From the NCBI GenBank assembly GCA_031548835.1, contig JAVBQS010000015.1:1-10317 (forward strand): DNA of 10,317 bases. The letters are read 5' to 3'. Shown here one piece after another: positions 1 through 6,698 of this stretch. The translations under genes were made by a program, and so were the position numbers. The notes under the pieces were generated by a model. That model worked only from the letters and a program-made list of their open reading frames with translations, did not search any database and was not told the origin of the DNA. This stretch comes from WQTU01 sp031548835. GTDB taxonomy: Bacteria; Spirochaetota; Spirochaetia; CADAEX01. The stretch's first letter is position 1; each line of letters starts with the position of its first letter.

Positions 1-76
1 CTCGTTTTGGCGTCTCAGGTAGTATGGGTTCTAATAACGACCATTGGATATCTGATAAACATTCGAACTTACTCAT
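1..76 (-). CDS. IS5-family transposase, N-terminal 25 codons (partial at window edge)
   Basis: Reading the minus strand from the ATG at 76-74 gives a peptide with LSDIQWSLLEPILPETPKR. This matches the N-terminal helix-turn-helix (DUF4096-type) opening of IS5-family DDE transposases, which typically reads L(T/S)DxQWxxLEPLLP. The frame is open to the window edge, so the catalytic DDE core is not visible and intactness cannot be judged. The frame upstream of this ATG meets a TGA at 91-89, so no earlier ATG is available. No clear Shine-Dalgarno sequence is seen. The plus-strand frame overlapping this region has no recognisable protein features and is treated as a shadow. Confidence 0.75.
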   Translation of the reverse strand, partial: MSKFECLSDIQWSLLEPILPETPKR

Positions 77-120
77 TATTTGAGTATATCAGATTTTTTC
101 TTTTTTTTCCTCTTTCTCCC
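1..120 (-). mobile_element. Left end of an IS5-family insertion sequence (runs off the window)
   Basis: The minus strand here carries the start of an IS5-type transposase and a short purine-rich lead-in beginning GGGAGAAAGAGG near position 120. The element runs out of the window at position 1, so only one end is visible and the terminal inverted repeat cannot be paired. The outer boundary is inferred: the neighbouring iron-sulfur reading frame loses homology at about 121-126, and a TAA at 123-125 would fit the TNA-type target duplication known for several IS5 subgroups. A TATACT -10-like hexamer lies at 83-88 on the minus strand, just ahead of the transposase start. The exact edge could be off by a few bases. 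Confidence 0.6.
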
Positions 121-122
121 AT

Positions 123-299
123 TTATGAAATGAGTTCTAAAAACATTTCATCAACTGCAGAGCCAAATGCAATTACTGGAATATCAAAGATTTTCATTCC
201 TGCCACTCCAGGAGACAATGCTTTTTCTTTAGCAATAAAATTTGATTCCGACTGTTCTGTAAAAAATGTTATTTTATTGATAATTTGCTGTTTTGTCAT
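123..299 (-). pseudogene. Truncated 4Fe-4S double-cluster (epoxyqueuosine-reductase-like) protein, N-terminal fragment
   Basis: The fragment starts at ATG 299-297 (MTKQQIINK) behind AGGA at 314-311. After 58 residues it meets TAA at 125-123, where the IS5 element begins. The residues GMKIFDIPVIAFGSA followed by VDEMFLEL resemble the N-terminus of the uncharacterised family annotated as 4Fe-4S double cluster binding domain proteins, related to epoxyqueuosine reductase. In that family a (K/E)IFDEP(L/I)(V/I)(G/A)FA(S/D)A.DxxF pattern precedes the cysteine-rich half. Family members are usually 250-300 residues, so the cluster-binding cysteines are missing and the fragment should be non-functional. 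A TTG further upstream at 356 keeps the frame open but lacks a good ribosome site. It lies 155 bp downstream of the large PEP/pyruvate-binding gene on the same strand. The family assignment rests on recalled pattern similarity and is moderate. Confidence 0.6.
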
Positions 300-454
300 A
301 AAGCTTATTTTCCTGTTGGTAAAATAATTATTGCTTAAAAAGCTCCTGTTACACAAGATTGGTTGTTGTTAAGGGAGGGAAAAATAATAATCTTATTAAA
401 AAATATAGGGAAATAAAAATAAATTTTCTGCTAAAAATATTTTGATTTTACCAA

Positions 455-3433
455 TTATAAATTTGGTTTAATTATTACTCCTTCTCTTTTTTTAACATAA
501 ACAACTGTAAGAAGGTGGGTTTTAAATTTTATATGTCGTATAAATTCATCTTCATATTCTGCAGTCGCTGATTCAAGAAAGTTGAAATCGCAACAGCCAT
601 CGTTATAAACAGGATTTATTGTAAAATATGCTATTCCCAAAGAAGTAATATTATGAAAAAAATGAGTGCCCTGGCTCGGCTCAACTTGGAAGTTTTTCAG
701 TCCTGTTTCTATTATAATTCTTGCGTTACTTATCTGTGACCATGATACAGGAATTCCAAGCCATGGATCGCTTGACCCAAGCCTTCCGGGAACAAGCAAT
801 ATATAATTTAGATTTTTCAAAACAAGCTTGCTATTTCTTTTTTCAAGCGCATCAGCCATTTTTCTTGTCTGTGAAGGGTCAAAAGTTTCAGGCTTTATAT
901 AAACAAAATCAGAAATATTTTTATATTTTCCATTACCCAAAGCTTTGTTTGATTGTATTATAATTTCTTCTTTTTTGTAGTTATCAATCTGCAGGTCAGC
1001 AGCTTCTTCTCCTTCTACAATTGGCCTTATTTGCAAAAAGCTGAATGTGTGAGGCTGTGTTGAGGAAGTGGTTAAATTCACGGCAAATTCAATTTCAACA
1101 GGACAATTTATTGAATCTGTTCCAAGCTTGAGAAGTTTTTCGAGAATTTTCCCTACAGGAAAAATATCATACTTTAATATTCCTGCAAATGTGACAAATT
1201 TGGGGCCATCTATTAAAATAGTATCTTTTATAATCTGATTCTGCATATCAAAAGTTGAAGCCATATATTTAAATGCTTCTGCTGTTTCTGCTTCTTTGAT
1301 ATCAAGCAGCGGAGTTGTGCTTTCCTGATTTATGGAAGGATTAAAACTGTGCGGAGAAAGATCAAGCGCATAAAATTTTTTCTGGCTTGACTCCATTGTT
1401 GAATCAATTGAGTAAAACTGGATAATTTTTTTAGGGTGGGCAGGGCTGAATCTTACTCCAATATCTCCTCCTTCTACAATTGTTTTGCCAAGCCCCAAAG
1501 CTATTTCTGCAATTCCTTCATCTGTCTTTTCTCCTGCAAGAGGATAGTAGTTATATGATTTTGCAACACCTGCAAAATCAGGATAAAAATATTTTCCATT
1601 TTCCTTTCCTGTAAGCTCCTGAATAACTACAGCCATTTTTTCTTCATCAATAACATTTTTTGTTGCAGAAATATATGCTTTGCTTTTTTTAAAATATGTA
1701 GAAGCATAAACACATTTTATTGCCTGTTCTAATTGAATAGATCTTATTGTAATATCGCTGCTGTTATTTGGAAGCATATATGTTGCATATACTCCTGCAA
1801 AAGGCTGGTATAGGGAATCTTCAAGCAAGCTTGATGACCTTACAGCAATAGGCACTTTTATAATATTTAAAAAAGCTTTTATATTTTCCCTGACATATTC
1901 AGGCAGGTTTGCCATAAGGAAGCTGTTTAATATTGTATCATCATTATTTGAAGAGTAAGCTATATCATAAAGATCATTTTGTTCCATAAAATCTTCAAAT
2001 ACAGAAGTTGATATTACTATTGTCCTTGGTATTGTTATATTTATTCCTTTGTATTCAGAAATAAGTCCTTTGTTTTTTAATAAAGAATTCATAAATGCAA
2101 GTCCTCTTCCCTTGCCTCCCAGCGAACCGTCTCCTATTCTGGAAAAATAGGTAAATTCATCAAACCTGCTATTGTCAAAGCTTGCTATCGAACCTTTGCC
2201 GGTAAATTTGCGGTAAAGCCTTATTATTTCTACAAGCTGTTTTTTTGTCTCATCAAGTGAATTATGAAAATCTGAAATCTGTATTGGTTTAAAAATATCT
2301 GCAAGTGAAAACAGCGCCCTTGCTCTAAGCCATTTTGAAAAATGGTTCTCGCTGATATGGTTTGCTATAGTTTCGCTGGGAACAATTTCCAGCTTTTCCT
2401 GGAGCTCTTTAAGATTGCCTGCTTTTTCAAGTGGAGTATTATTTTTATCACGGAAAATAAAATCTCCAAATCCATAGCTTTCTATAATATAACTGCGCAG
2501 TTCTTTTAGTAGAGTTTCAGAATCTTTACATATAAATGATGCATTATATTTTCCAGCTTCTTTTGCAAGTTCTATCTGTGCTGACTGCAGAAGTATTGGA
2601 ACATCCTGGTTATCTTCCCGTATAATTTTGCATAATTTAAGGCCTGCCTGAGGATCTTCCTCTTCATTATTTTTATGGCTTGTTTTATAACCTATATCAG
2701 ATATTATTCCCAAAATATTTTGTTTATATTGGTTATAAAGAGTTATTGCTTCTTCCAAAGATGTTGCAAGCAGAATTTTCGGCCTGCCCCGCATTCTCAT
2801 ATTTTTTTCATATTGATTTAAGCCTTCTTCCATTATTCTTGTTGCCTGTCTATACAGAACCCTGTAAATATTGGGAAGATAACTTGAATAATATCTAATA
2901 GAATCTTCTACAAGAATAATAACCTGTACATTGCCTATTTCTACATCATCTTTAATATTTATCTTGTCTTCTATAAGCTTTACAATTGCAAGCAGAAGCC
3001 TTGCATTGCCAAGCCATGAAAAAATATAATCTGCTTTTGTTGTTTCAAGAGCTTCCATCTGTGAATAAATATTTTTTGAAAACGGACTTAATACAACAAC
3101 AGGGATATCAGGATATAATTCTTTTACTTTATCTGCAAAGTTAAAAACCATTGCTCCTTTATAATTTAACATACTTATTACAAGATCATATTTTTGGTTT
3201 TTAAGTTTTAAAAAAGCTTCTTCCTCATTTAAAACATGTGTAAATCTTGGCGGGCGCCTTAAGTTTAATGATACATATTCCTGAAACAGCTGTTCGTCAA
3301 TTCTTCCATCTTCATCAAGCATGAATTTGTCATATTGACTGCAGATAAGAAGTATATCGCTTATTCTTTTCTGCATCAGTTTTTCAAAAGGCGTTTCTTT
3401 AAAATTGTAAATAAGTCTGTAATCTTCGCTCAT
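455..3433 (-). CDS. Receiver-domain/PPDK_N fusion: PEP/pyruvate-binding (PEP synthase-like) protein
   Basis: A 992-residue cytoplasmic protein with no signal peptide or membrane segment. Residues about 24-155 look like a response-regulator receiver fold but lack the acidic pair, the acceptor Asp (SMLN at 87-90) and the Lys, so this domain is degenerate. Residues about 170-318 form a second receiver that keeps E176/D177, acceptor candidate D246 (IISDIGY), S284 and K303. Residues about 430-805 form a PPDK_N ATP-grasp domain like that of PEP synthase and pyruvate phosphate dikinase, with SLGGKGRGLAF at 437-447, RSSSLLEDS at 532-540, VEIEFA at 779-784 and LQIRPI at 800-805. The mobile phosphohistidine domain (TSHxA-type) and the C-terminal PEP-binding barrel of true PEP synthases are not visible. 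A distinctive tail (RLGSSDPWLGIPVSWSQ, then PSQGTHFFHN, about 884-928) replaces them. Such fusions occur in Bacteroidetes and spirochaetes; their reaction is, as far as I know, unestablished. ATP-dependent phosphotransfer controlled by phosphorylation of the second receiver is inference. The ATG follows a weak ribosome site. The only same-strand neighbour downstream is an interrupted gene. Confidence 0.85.
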   Translation of the reverse strand: MSEDYRLIYNFKETPFEKLMQKRISDILLICSQYDKFMLDEDGRIDEQLFQEYVSLNLRRPPRFTHVLNEEEAFLKLKNQKYDLVISMLNYKGAMVFNFADKVKELYPDIPVVVLSPFSKNIYSQMEALETTKADYIFSWLGNARLLLAIVKLIEDKINIKDDVEIGNVQVIILVEDSIRYYSSYLPNIYRVLYRQATRIMEEGLNQYEKNMRMRGRPKILLATSLEEAITLYNQYKQNILGIISDIGYKTSHKNNEEEDPQAGLKLCKIIREDNQDVPILLQSAQIELAKEAGKYNASFICKDSETLLKELRSYIIESYGFGDFIFRDKNNTPLEKAGNLKELQEKLEIVPSETIANHISENHFSKWLRARALFSLADIFKPIQISDFHNSLDETKKQLVEIIRLYRKFTGKGSIASFDNSRFDEFTYFSRIGDGSLGGKGRGLAFMNSLLKNKGLISEYKGINITIPRTIVISTSVFEDFMEQNDLYDIAYSSNNDDTILNSFLMANLPEYVRENIKAFLNIIKVPIAVRSSSLLEDSLYQPFAGVYATYMLPNNSSDITIRSIQLEQAIKCVYASTYFKKSKAYISATKNVIDEEKMAVVIQELTGKENGKYFYPDFAGVAKSYNYYPLAGEKTDEGIAEIALGLGKTIVEGGDIGVRFSPAHPKKIIQFYSIDSTMESSQKKFYALDLSPHSFNPSINQESTTPLLDIKEAETAEAFKYMASTFDMQNQIIKDTILIDGPKFVTFAGILKYDIFPVGKILEKLLKLGTDSINCPVEIEFAVNLTTSSTQPHTFSFLQIRPIVEGEEAADLQIDNYKKEEIIIQSNKALGNGKYKNISDFVYIKPETFDPSQTRKMADALEKRNSKLVLKNLNYILLVPGRLGSSDPWLGIPVSWSQISNARIIIETGLKNFQVEPSQGTHFFHNITSLGIAYFTINPVYNDGCCDFNFLESATAEYEDEFIRHIKFKTHLLTVVYVKKREGVIIKPNL

Positions 3434-3442
3434 TTTTTAAGA

Positions 3443-3471
3443 ATAATACTTGTTTTATGATGTAGCAACAA
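3443..3471 (-). promoter_or_regulatory. Candidate promoter of the receiver/PPDK_N gene, near-leaderless
   Basis: On the minus strand TTGTTG (3471-3466) and TATTAT (3448-3443) are separated by 17 bp. The -10 matches consensus at five of six bases, the -35 only at TTG. Only nine bases separate the -10 from the ATG at 3433, so transcription would begin almost at the start codon. That agrees with the lack of a Shine-Dalgarno sequence. In AT-rich DNA a match of this quality can arise by chance. Confidence 0.35.
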
Positions 3472-3588
3472 TTATTAGTTAATTTGCCGGACATGGTTAT
3501 GCTGCAGCAAAGGTTTTAATTTTGATAAGAATAAATCTGAAATGAGCCTCTATACTGTCTTGACGAGTTTTGATATTAAGATTAAATA

Positions 3589-3616
3589 TTGTAATAGAAA
3601 ATGAAATAAGTATAAC
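3589..3616 (+). promoter_or_regulatory. Candidate gdhA promoter
   Basis: TTGTAA (3589-3594) and TATAAC (3611-3616) lie 16 bp apart, and the predicted start of transcription falls inside the adjoining palindrome. A second possible promoter just upstream is TTGACG (3560-3565), a five-of-six -35, with TTAAAT (3582-3587) at 16 bp. The two could be tandem, or only one may be real. The spacer to the ATG leaves a short leader with a strong ribosome site. Confidence 0.4.
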
Positions 3617-3633
3617 TTATTTTATAAAATAAG
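3616..3633. promoter_or_regulatory. 18-bp perfect palindrome in the gdhA leader, candidate operator
   Basis: CTTATTTTATAAAATAAG is exactly equal to its own reverse complement. It begins at the last base of the candidate -10 and ends five bases before the ribosome-binding sequence, so a protein bound here would cover the transcription start. As RNA it would be a weak, almost all A-U hairpin without a stable loop, so a DNA-binding site is the better guess. Two-fold symmetry of this length is not rare enough in AT-rich DNA to be proof. Confidence 0.4.
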
Positions 3634-3637
3634 GAAA

Positions 3638-3644
3638 AAAGGAG
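3638..3644 (+). promoter_or_regulatory. Strong ribosome-binding site of gdhA
   Basis: AAAGGAG is placed eight bases before the ATG at 3653. It is among the best Shine-Dalgarno sequences in the window. It fixes the start codon and fits high expression of glutamate dehydrogenase. Confidence 0.8.
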
Positions 3645-3652
3645 CTGTTAGA

Positions 3653-4987
3653 ATGTATAATCTTAATGAATTTATGGCGGAACTTGAAAAAAAGAATCCT
3701 GCCCAGCCTGAATTCATCCAGGCTGCAAAAGAAGTAGTAGAATCAATCATTGATATTGTAAATGCTAATCCTGTTTATTTAAAAGCTAAAATTCTTGAAA
3801 GAATTACAGAACCGGACAGAGTTTTCTCTTTCAAAGTTGAATGGGAAGATGATAATGGCGATGTTCAGGTAAACAAGGGTTACAGAGTTCAGTTTAATAA
3901 TGCTATAGGTCCATATAAGGGCGGTATCAGGTTTCATCCAAGCGTAACACTTGGAACACTTAAATTCCTTGGTTTTGAGCAGACATTCAAAAACAGCCTT
4001 ACAACACTGCCGATGGGCGGAGGAAAAGGCGGATCAGATTTTAATCCAAAGGGAAGATCTGATACAGAAATTTTAAGATTTTGCCGCTCTTTTATGACAG
4101 AGCTCCAGAAATATATTGGCCCTGAAACAGACGTTCCTGCAGGAGATATTGGCGTAGGAGCAAGAGAAATTGGTTATATGTATGGCCAGTATAAAAGATT
4201 AAGAGATGAAAATACAGGAGTACTTACCGGAAAAGGCATTAACTGGGGCGGTTCTCTTGTAAGACCAGAAGCAACAGGATACGGCACAATGTATTTTGCT
4301 AATGAAATGGTTAAAGCAAAAGGCGATACAATGAAAGGCAAGACAATTGCTGTTTCAGGTTTTGGTAATGTTGCTTGGGGCGCTTGTATTAAAGCTACAG
4401 AACTTGGCGGAAAAGTTGTGGCAATATCAGGCCCGGACGGATATATATATGATGAAAATGGAGTAGGAACAAAAGAAAAATGGGATTTTATGCTCCAGCT
4501 TAGATCTTCAAACAAAGATATTGTTTCTCCATATGCTGAAAAATTCGGCGCTAAATTCTTTCCTGGCAAAAAACCTTGGGAACTTAAAGTTGACATGGCT
4601 TTCCCATGCGCTTTCCAGAATGAGCTTAACCTTGATGATGCAAAAAAACTTATTGCTAATGGCGTAAAATATGTTGTTGAAACATCTAACATGGGATGCA
4701 CAGCAGATGCAGTTACAGAATTTATCAATAAAAAAGTTTCTTTTGCTCCTGGAAAAGCGGCTAACGCAGGCGGTGTAGCTACATCAGGCCTTGAAATGAG
4801 CCAGAATTCAATGAAATATTCATGGTCTGCAGAAGAAGTTGATGCAAAACTTAAAACAATTATGATAAATATTCATGCAGCATGTATAAAAGAAGGCAAG
4901 AGCGGCGACTATATTAACTATGTTAAAGGAGCTAATATTGCAGGCTTTAAGAAAGTTGCAGATGCAATGATTGATCTTGGATATTGA
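3653..4987 (+). CDS. gdhA: Glutamate dehydrogenase (hexameric, about 50 kDa subunit type)
   Basis: This cytoplasmic enzyme interconverts glutamate with 2-oxoglutarate and ammonium, using NAD(P)(H), at the junction of nitrogen and carbon metabolism. The 444-residue length is normal for the small hexameric class. Substrate-site residues fall at the positions known from the Clostridium symbiosum enzyme: K89 (GPYKGGIRF), K113 (TFKNSL), K125 (PMGGGKGGSDF) and D165 (VPAGDIGVG). The nucleotide fold has GFGNVA at 236-241. The stretch SGPDGYIYD at 259-267 has Pro-Asp after beta strand 2, as in the NAD-specific clostridial enzyme, rather than the Ser/Lys-rich loops of NADP enzymes. NAD preference is therefore my inference. 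The gene stands alone between its own promoter/operator region and a strong terminator, so it is probably monocistronic. The large minus-strand frame inside it (4174-4728) is a shadow. Confidence 0.97.
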   Translation: MYNLNEFMAELEKKNPAQPEFIQAAKEVVESIIDIVNANPVYLKAKILERITEPDRVFSFKVEWEDDNGDVQVNKGYRVQFNNAIGPYKGGIRFHPSVTLGTLKFLGFEQTFKNSLTTLPMGGGKGGSDFNPKGRSDTEILRFCRSFMTELQKYIGPETDVPAGDIGVGAREIGYMYGQYKRLRDENTGVLTGKGINWGGSLVRPEATGYGTMYFANEMVKAKGDTMKGKTIAVSGFGNVAWGACIKATELGGKVVAISGPDGYIYDENGVGTKEKWDFMLQLRSSNKDIVSPYAEKFGAKFFPGKKPWELKVDMAFPCAFQNELNLDDAKKLIANGVKYVVETSNMGCTADAVTEFINKKVSFAPGKAANAGGVATSGLEMSQNSMKYSWSAEEVDAKLKTIMINIHAACIKEGKSGDYINYVKGANIAGFKKVADAMIDLGY

Positions 4988-5063
4988 TGTTTTTATTTTT
5001 AATAAAAGTTTTTATAAGATTTTTATAAAAGCTTTTGAAAACAATAAATATTATTTTTAATTT

Positions 5064-5095
5064 AAAAAGGCATTAGATTTTTCTAATGCCTTTTT
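5064..5095 (+). terminator. Rho-independent terminator after gdhA
   Basis: A perfect 14-bp stem, AAAAAGGCATTAGA (5064-5077) paired with TCTAATGCCTTTTT (5082-5095), encloses a TTTT loop and ends in a T run. The A/T symmetry means it could act in both directions, but no minus-strand gene arrives from the right. A weaker AT-only hairpin lies before it at about 5007-5033. The rest of the 4988-5202 gap holds only AT-rich sequence and a poor -10-like TATTAT at 5171-5176. Confidence 0.92.
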
Positions 5096-5202
5096 ATTAT
5101 CCAGGAATGGGGATTTTTATAAAATATTAAAATAAATTTATTTATATAAATTTTTAATAAAAAATTGTAATATTATATATTTGACAGGTATAAAAAGATA
5201 AA

Positions 5203-5529
5203 ATGTTTTACACTCAGGAATTCGATAAAGATGAATTCTGTAAAAAAATAAAAGATATTATATCAGATATTCCGTCTGGTAAAGTTTGCACATATGGCAT
5301 GATTGCGCTTCTCGCAGGAAGACCAAGAAATTCCAGAATGGTTGGCAGGTTTTTATCATCCGGAGAAGCAGATGGGTTGCCTGCCCACAGGGTAGTTAAC
5401 CATAGAGGAAGAACAGTTCCCGGCTGGCTGGAACAAAAGTTTCTTCTTGAAAAAGAAAAAGTTGTTTTTAAAAAGAATGGTTGTGTTGACTTAAAATCCT
5501 GTATGTGGGAATTTTTTGTTGACAATTAA
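5203..5529 (+). CDS. Alkyltransferase-like (ATL) MGMT-family protein, no acceptor cysteine
   Basis: A 108-residue single-domain protein corresponding to the DNA-binding domain of O6-alkylguanine-DNA alkyltransferases (Ogt/MGMT). IPSGKVCTYGMIA (23-35) is the start of the winged-helix region, with Y31 at the base-rotation tyrosine position. R45 in NSRMVGRFL fits the arginine finger. The active-site motif PCHRV is replaced by PAHRV, with A61 where the acceptor Cys should be, followed by NHRGRTVPGW. ATL proteins, which have Trp or Ala at this position, cannot take up the alkyl group. Characterised members bind alkylated guanine and direct it to nucleotide excision repair. The remaining Cys residues (13, 29, 94, 100) are not in the catalytic position. 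The start at 5203 has only a weak ribosome site. The next gene begins 28 bp downstream, suggesting co-transcription. Confidence 0.9.
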   Translation: MFYTQEFDKDEFCKKIKDIISDIPSGKVCTYGMIALLAGRPRNSRMVGRFLSSGEADGLPAHRVVNHRGRTVPGWLEQKFLLEKEKVVFKKNGCVDLKSCMWEFFVDN

Positions 5530-5557
5530 ATAGAGAAATTAATTTTATTATAAAAAA

Positions 5558-6484
5558 ATGATTATAAGTGCAAGCAGAAGAACAGATATTCCAGCATTTT
5601 ATTCCAAATGGTTTTTAAACAGGATAAAAGAAGGTTTTGTCCTTGTTCCAAATCCGAGAAATCCAAATCATATTTCAAAAATCGATCTTTCTCCTGATAA
5701 AATAGATTGTATTGTTTTCTGGACAAAAAATCCCTATCCAATGATGCGCTGCCTTGATGAACTTAACAAATTAAATTATCTATATTATTTTGAATTTACA
5801 TTAAATTCATATGGAAAAGAAATTGAAAAAAATCTTCCTGATAAAGAAAAAATTATAAATACTTTTAAAGAATTAAGCAGCAGACTTGGTCAGGAGCATG
5901 TTGACTGGAGGTTTGATCCTGTAATAGTTAATGAAAAATTTACTATAGAATGGCATCTGGAACATTTTTATAATATTTGCAGACAGCTTTATAAATATAC
6001 AAACAGATCTATTATAAGCTTTATCGATCATTATAGGCATTTAGAAAGCAAATTTATAAAACCTAAAGATGAGGATATTTATAAACTTGCAGAAGGCTTA
6101 TTCAAAATTTCAAAAGAATTTAATTTGACGTTATTTACCTGCTCAGAACAGATTGATTTAAGAAGCTATGGAATAGAACACGCAGCCTGTATTGATAAAA
6201 ACAAAATAGAAAAGCTTACAGGATATTTAATAAATGCAAAAAAAGATCCAGGTCAGAGAAAAATATGTAATTGTGTTGAGAGCATAGATATAGGAATTTA
6301 TAATACTTGTTCTCATGGGTGTCTGTATTGTTATGCAACCACATCTGGAAGAACAGCTTTAATGCAGATGAAAAATCATAATCCTGATTCTCCTATGCTT
6401 ACAGGTTTTCCCAAAGGCACTGAAACAATAACAAGCAAAACCTCTGCACCCCAGAACAAAAATCAAAAATTGTTGTTTGAATAA
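5558..6484 (+). CDS. DUF1848 family protein with C-terminal Cx3Cx2C cysteine cluster
   Basis: A 308-residue soluble protein of unknown function. The opening MIISASRRTDIPAFYSKWF, the segment IDCIVFWTKNPYPM (49-62) and VDWRFDPVI (115-123) are characteristic of the DUF1848 family. The C-terminal third carries CNC (237-239), then C251, C255 and C258 in NTCSHGCLYCYAT, with C195 and C211 before them. The Cx3Cx2C spacing, with an aromatic residue before the last Cys, is that of radical-SAM [4Fe-4S] clusters, though here it lies at the end of the chain instead of near the front of a barrel. Bound iron-sulfur is likely; radical-SAM chemistry is a hypothesis. It probably shares a transcript with the preceding ATL gene. 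The ribosome site is weak. The final 45 residues look low in structure. Confidence 0.85.
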   Translation: MIISASRRTDIPAFYSKWFLNRIKEGFVLVPNPRNPNHISKIDLSPDKIDCIVFWTKNPYPMMRCLDELNKLNYLYYFEFTLNSYGKEIEKNLPDKEKIINTFKELSSRLGQEHVDWRFDPVIVNEKFTIEWHLEHFYNICRQLYKYTNRSIISFIDHYRHLESKFIKPKDEDIYKLAEGLFKISKEFNLTLFTCSEQIDLRSYGIEHAACIDKNKIEKLTGYLINAKKDPGQRKICNCVESIDIGIYNTCSHGCLYCYATTSGRTALMQMKNHNPDSPMLTGFPKGTETITSKTSAPQNKNQKLLFE

Positions 6485-6663
6485 CATATCAATAAGCTGT
6501 AACAAATAGAGTAAAAATTATATTAAAAATGACATGCCAATAGGAAGAAGAGAAAAGCGTATAATTTCTAATAGCTGCAATATGCAGTAAAATAATCTTG
6601 TTTTTGCAAGCTTAAAGTTATCCTGTGAAATTTAATATTTTGCATATTGCAATAAGTATAACA

Positions 6664-6690
6664 CTTTGCAACAATATTATTGTTGCAAAG
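6664..6690. promoter_or_regulatory. 27-bp inverted repeat before the flavodoxin/ferredoxin gene, candidate operator
   Basis: CTTTGCAACAATA (6664-6676) and TATTGTTGCAAAG (6678-6690) are exact reverse complements around a single central T. A -10-like TATAAC sits at 6657-6662, one base before the repeat, though no good -35 is present. A repressor bound here would block initiation. As RNA it could form an 11-bp stem with a five-base loop, but it is followed by CAAGGGGG and not a T run, so it is not a terminator. The rest of the 6485-6702 gap contains smaller TGCA-centred palindromes (CTGCAATATGCAG at 6575-6587, TTGCATATTGCAA at 6640-6652) and no gene I can support. Confidence 0.6.
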
Positions 6691-6692
6691 CA

Positions 6693-6698
6693 AGGGGG
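6693..6698 (+). promoter_or_regulatory. Ribosome-binding site that sets the start of the flavodoxin/ferredoxin gene
   Basis: AGGGGG lies four bases before ATG 6703, only two bases past the end of the inverted repeat. It favours ATG 6703 over the in-frame GTG at 6625, which has no comparable site and would translate straight through the palindrome. Confidence 0.65.

Noticed and set aside
7..327. Plus-strand open frame of 106 codons at the left edge
   Set aside because: It lies antisense to both the transposase start and the 4Fe-4S fragment, which have recognisable motifs. Its own peptide is hydrophobic without a family pattern, and no ribosome site was seen.
300..356. Upstream TTG start for the 4Fe-4S fragment
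   Set aside because: The added 19 residues do not resemble the family, whereas ATG 299 has AGGA upstream and begins where the family normally begins.
3483..3511. TTTGC...GCAAA inverted repeat with a GCTGCAGC core between the divergent genes
   Set aside because: The arms are only five bases with a long spacer and no clear relation to either promoter.
4174..4728. 184-codon minus-strand open frame inside gdhA
   Set aside because: It is antisense to a fully conserved glutamate dehydrogenase, with Ser/Pro-rich composition typical of a shadow frame.
6664..6690. Inverted repeat as an intrinsic terminator of the ATL-DUF1848 unit
   Set aside because: There is no T run after the stem on the plus strand; the following bases are CAAGGGGG.
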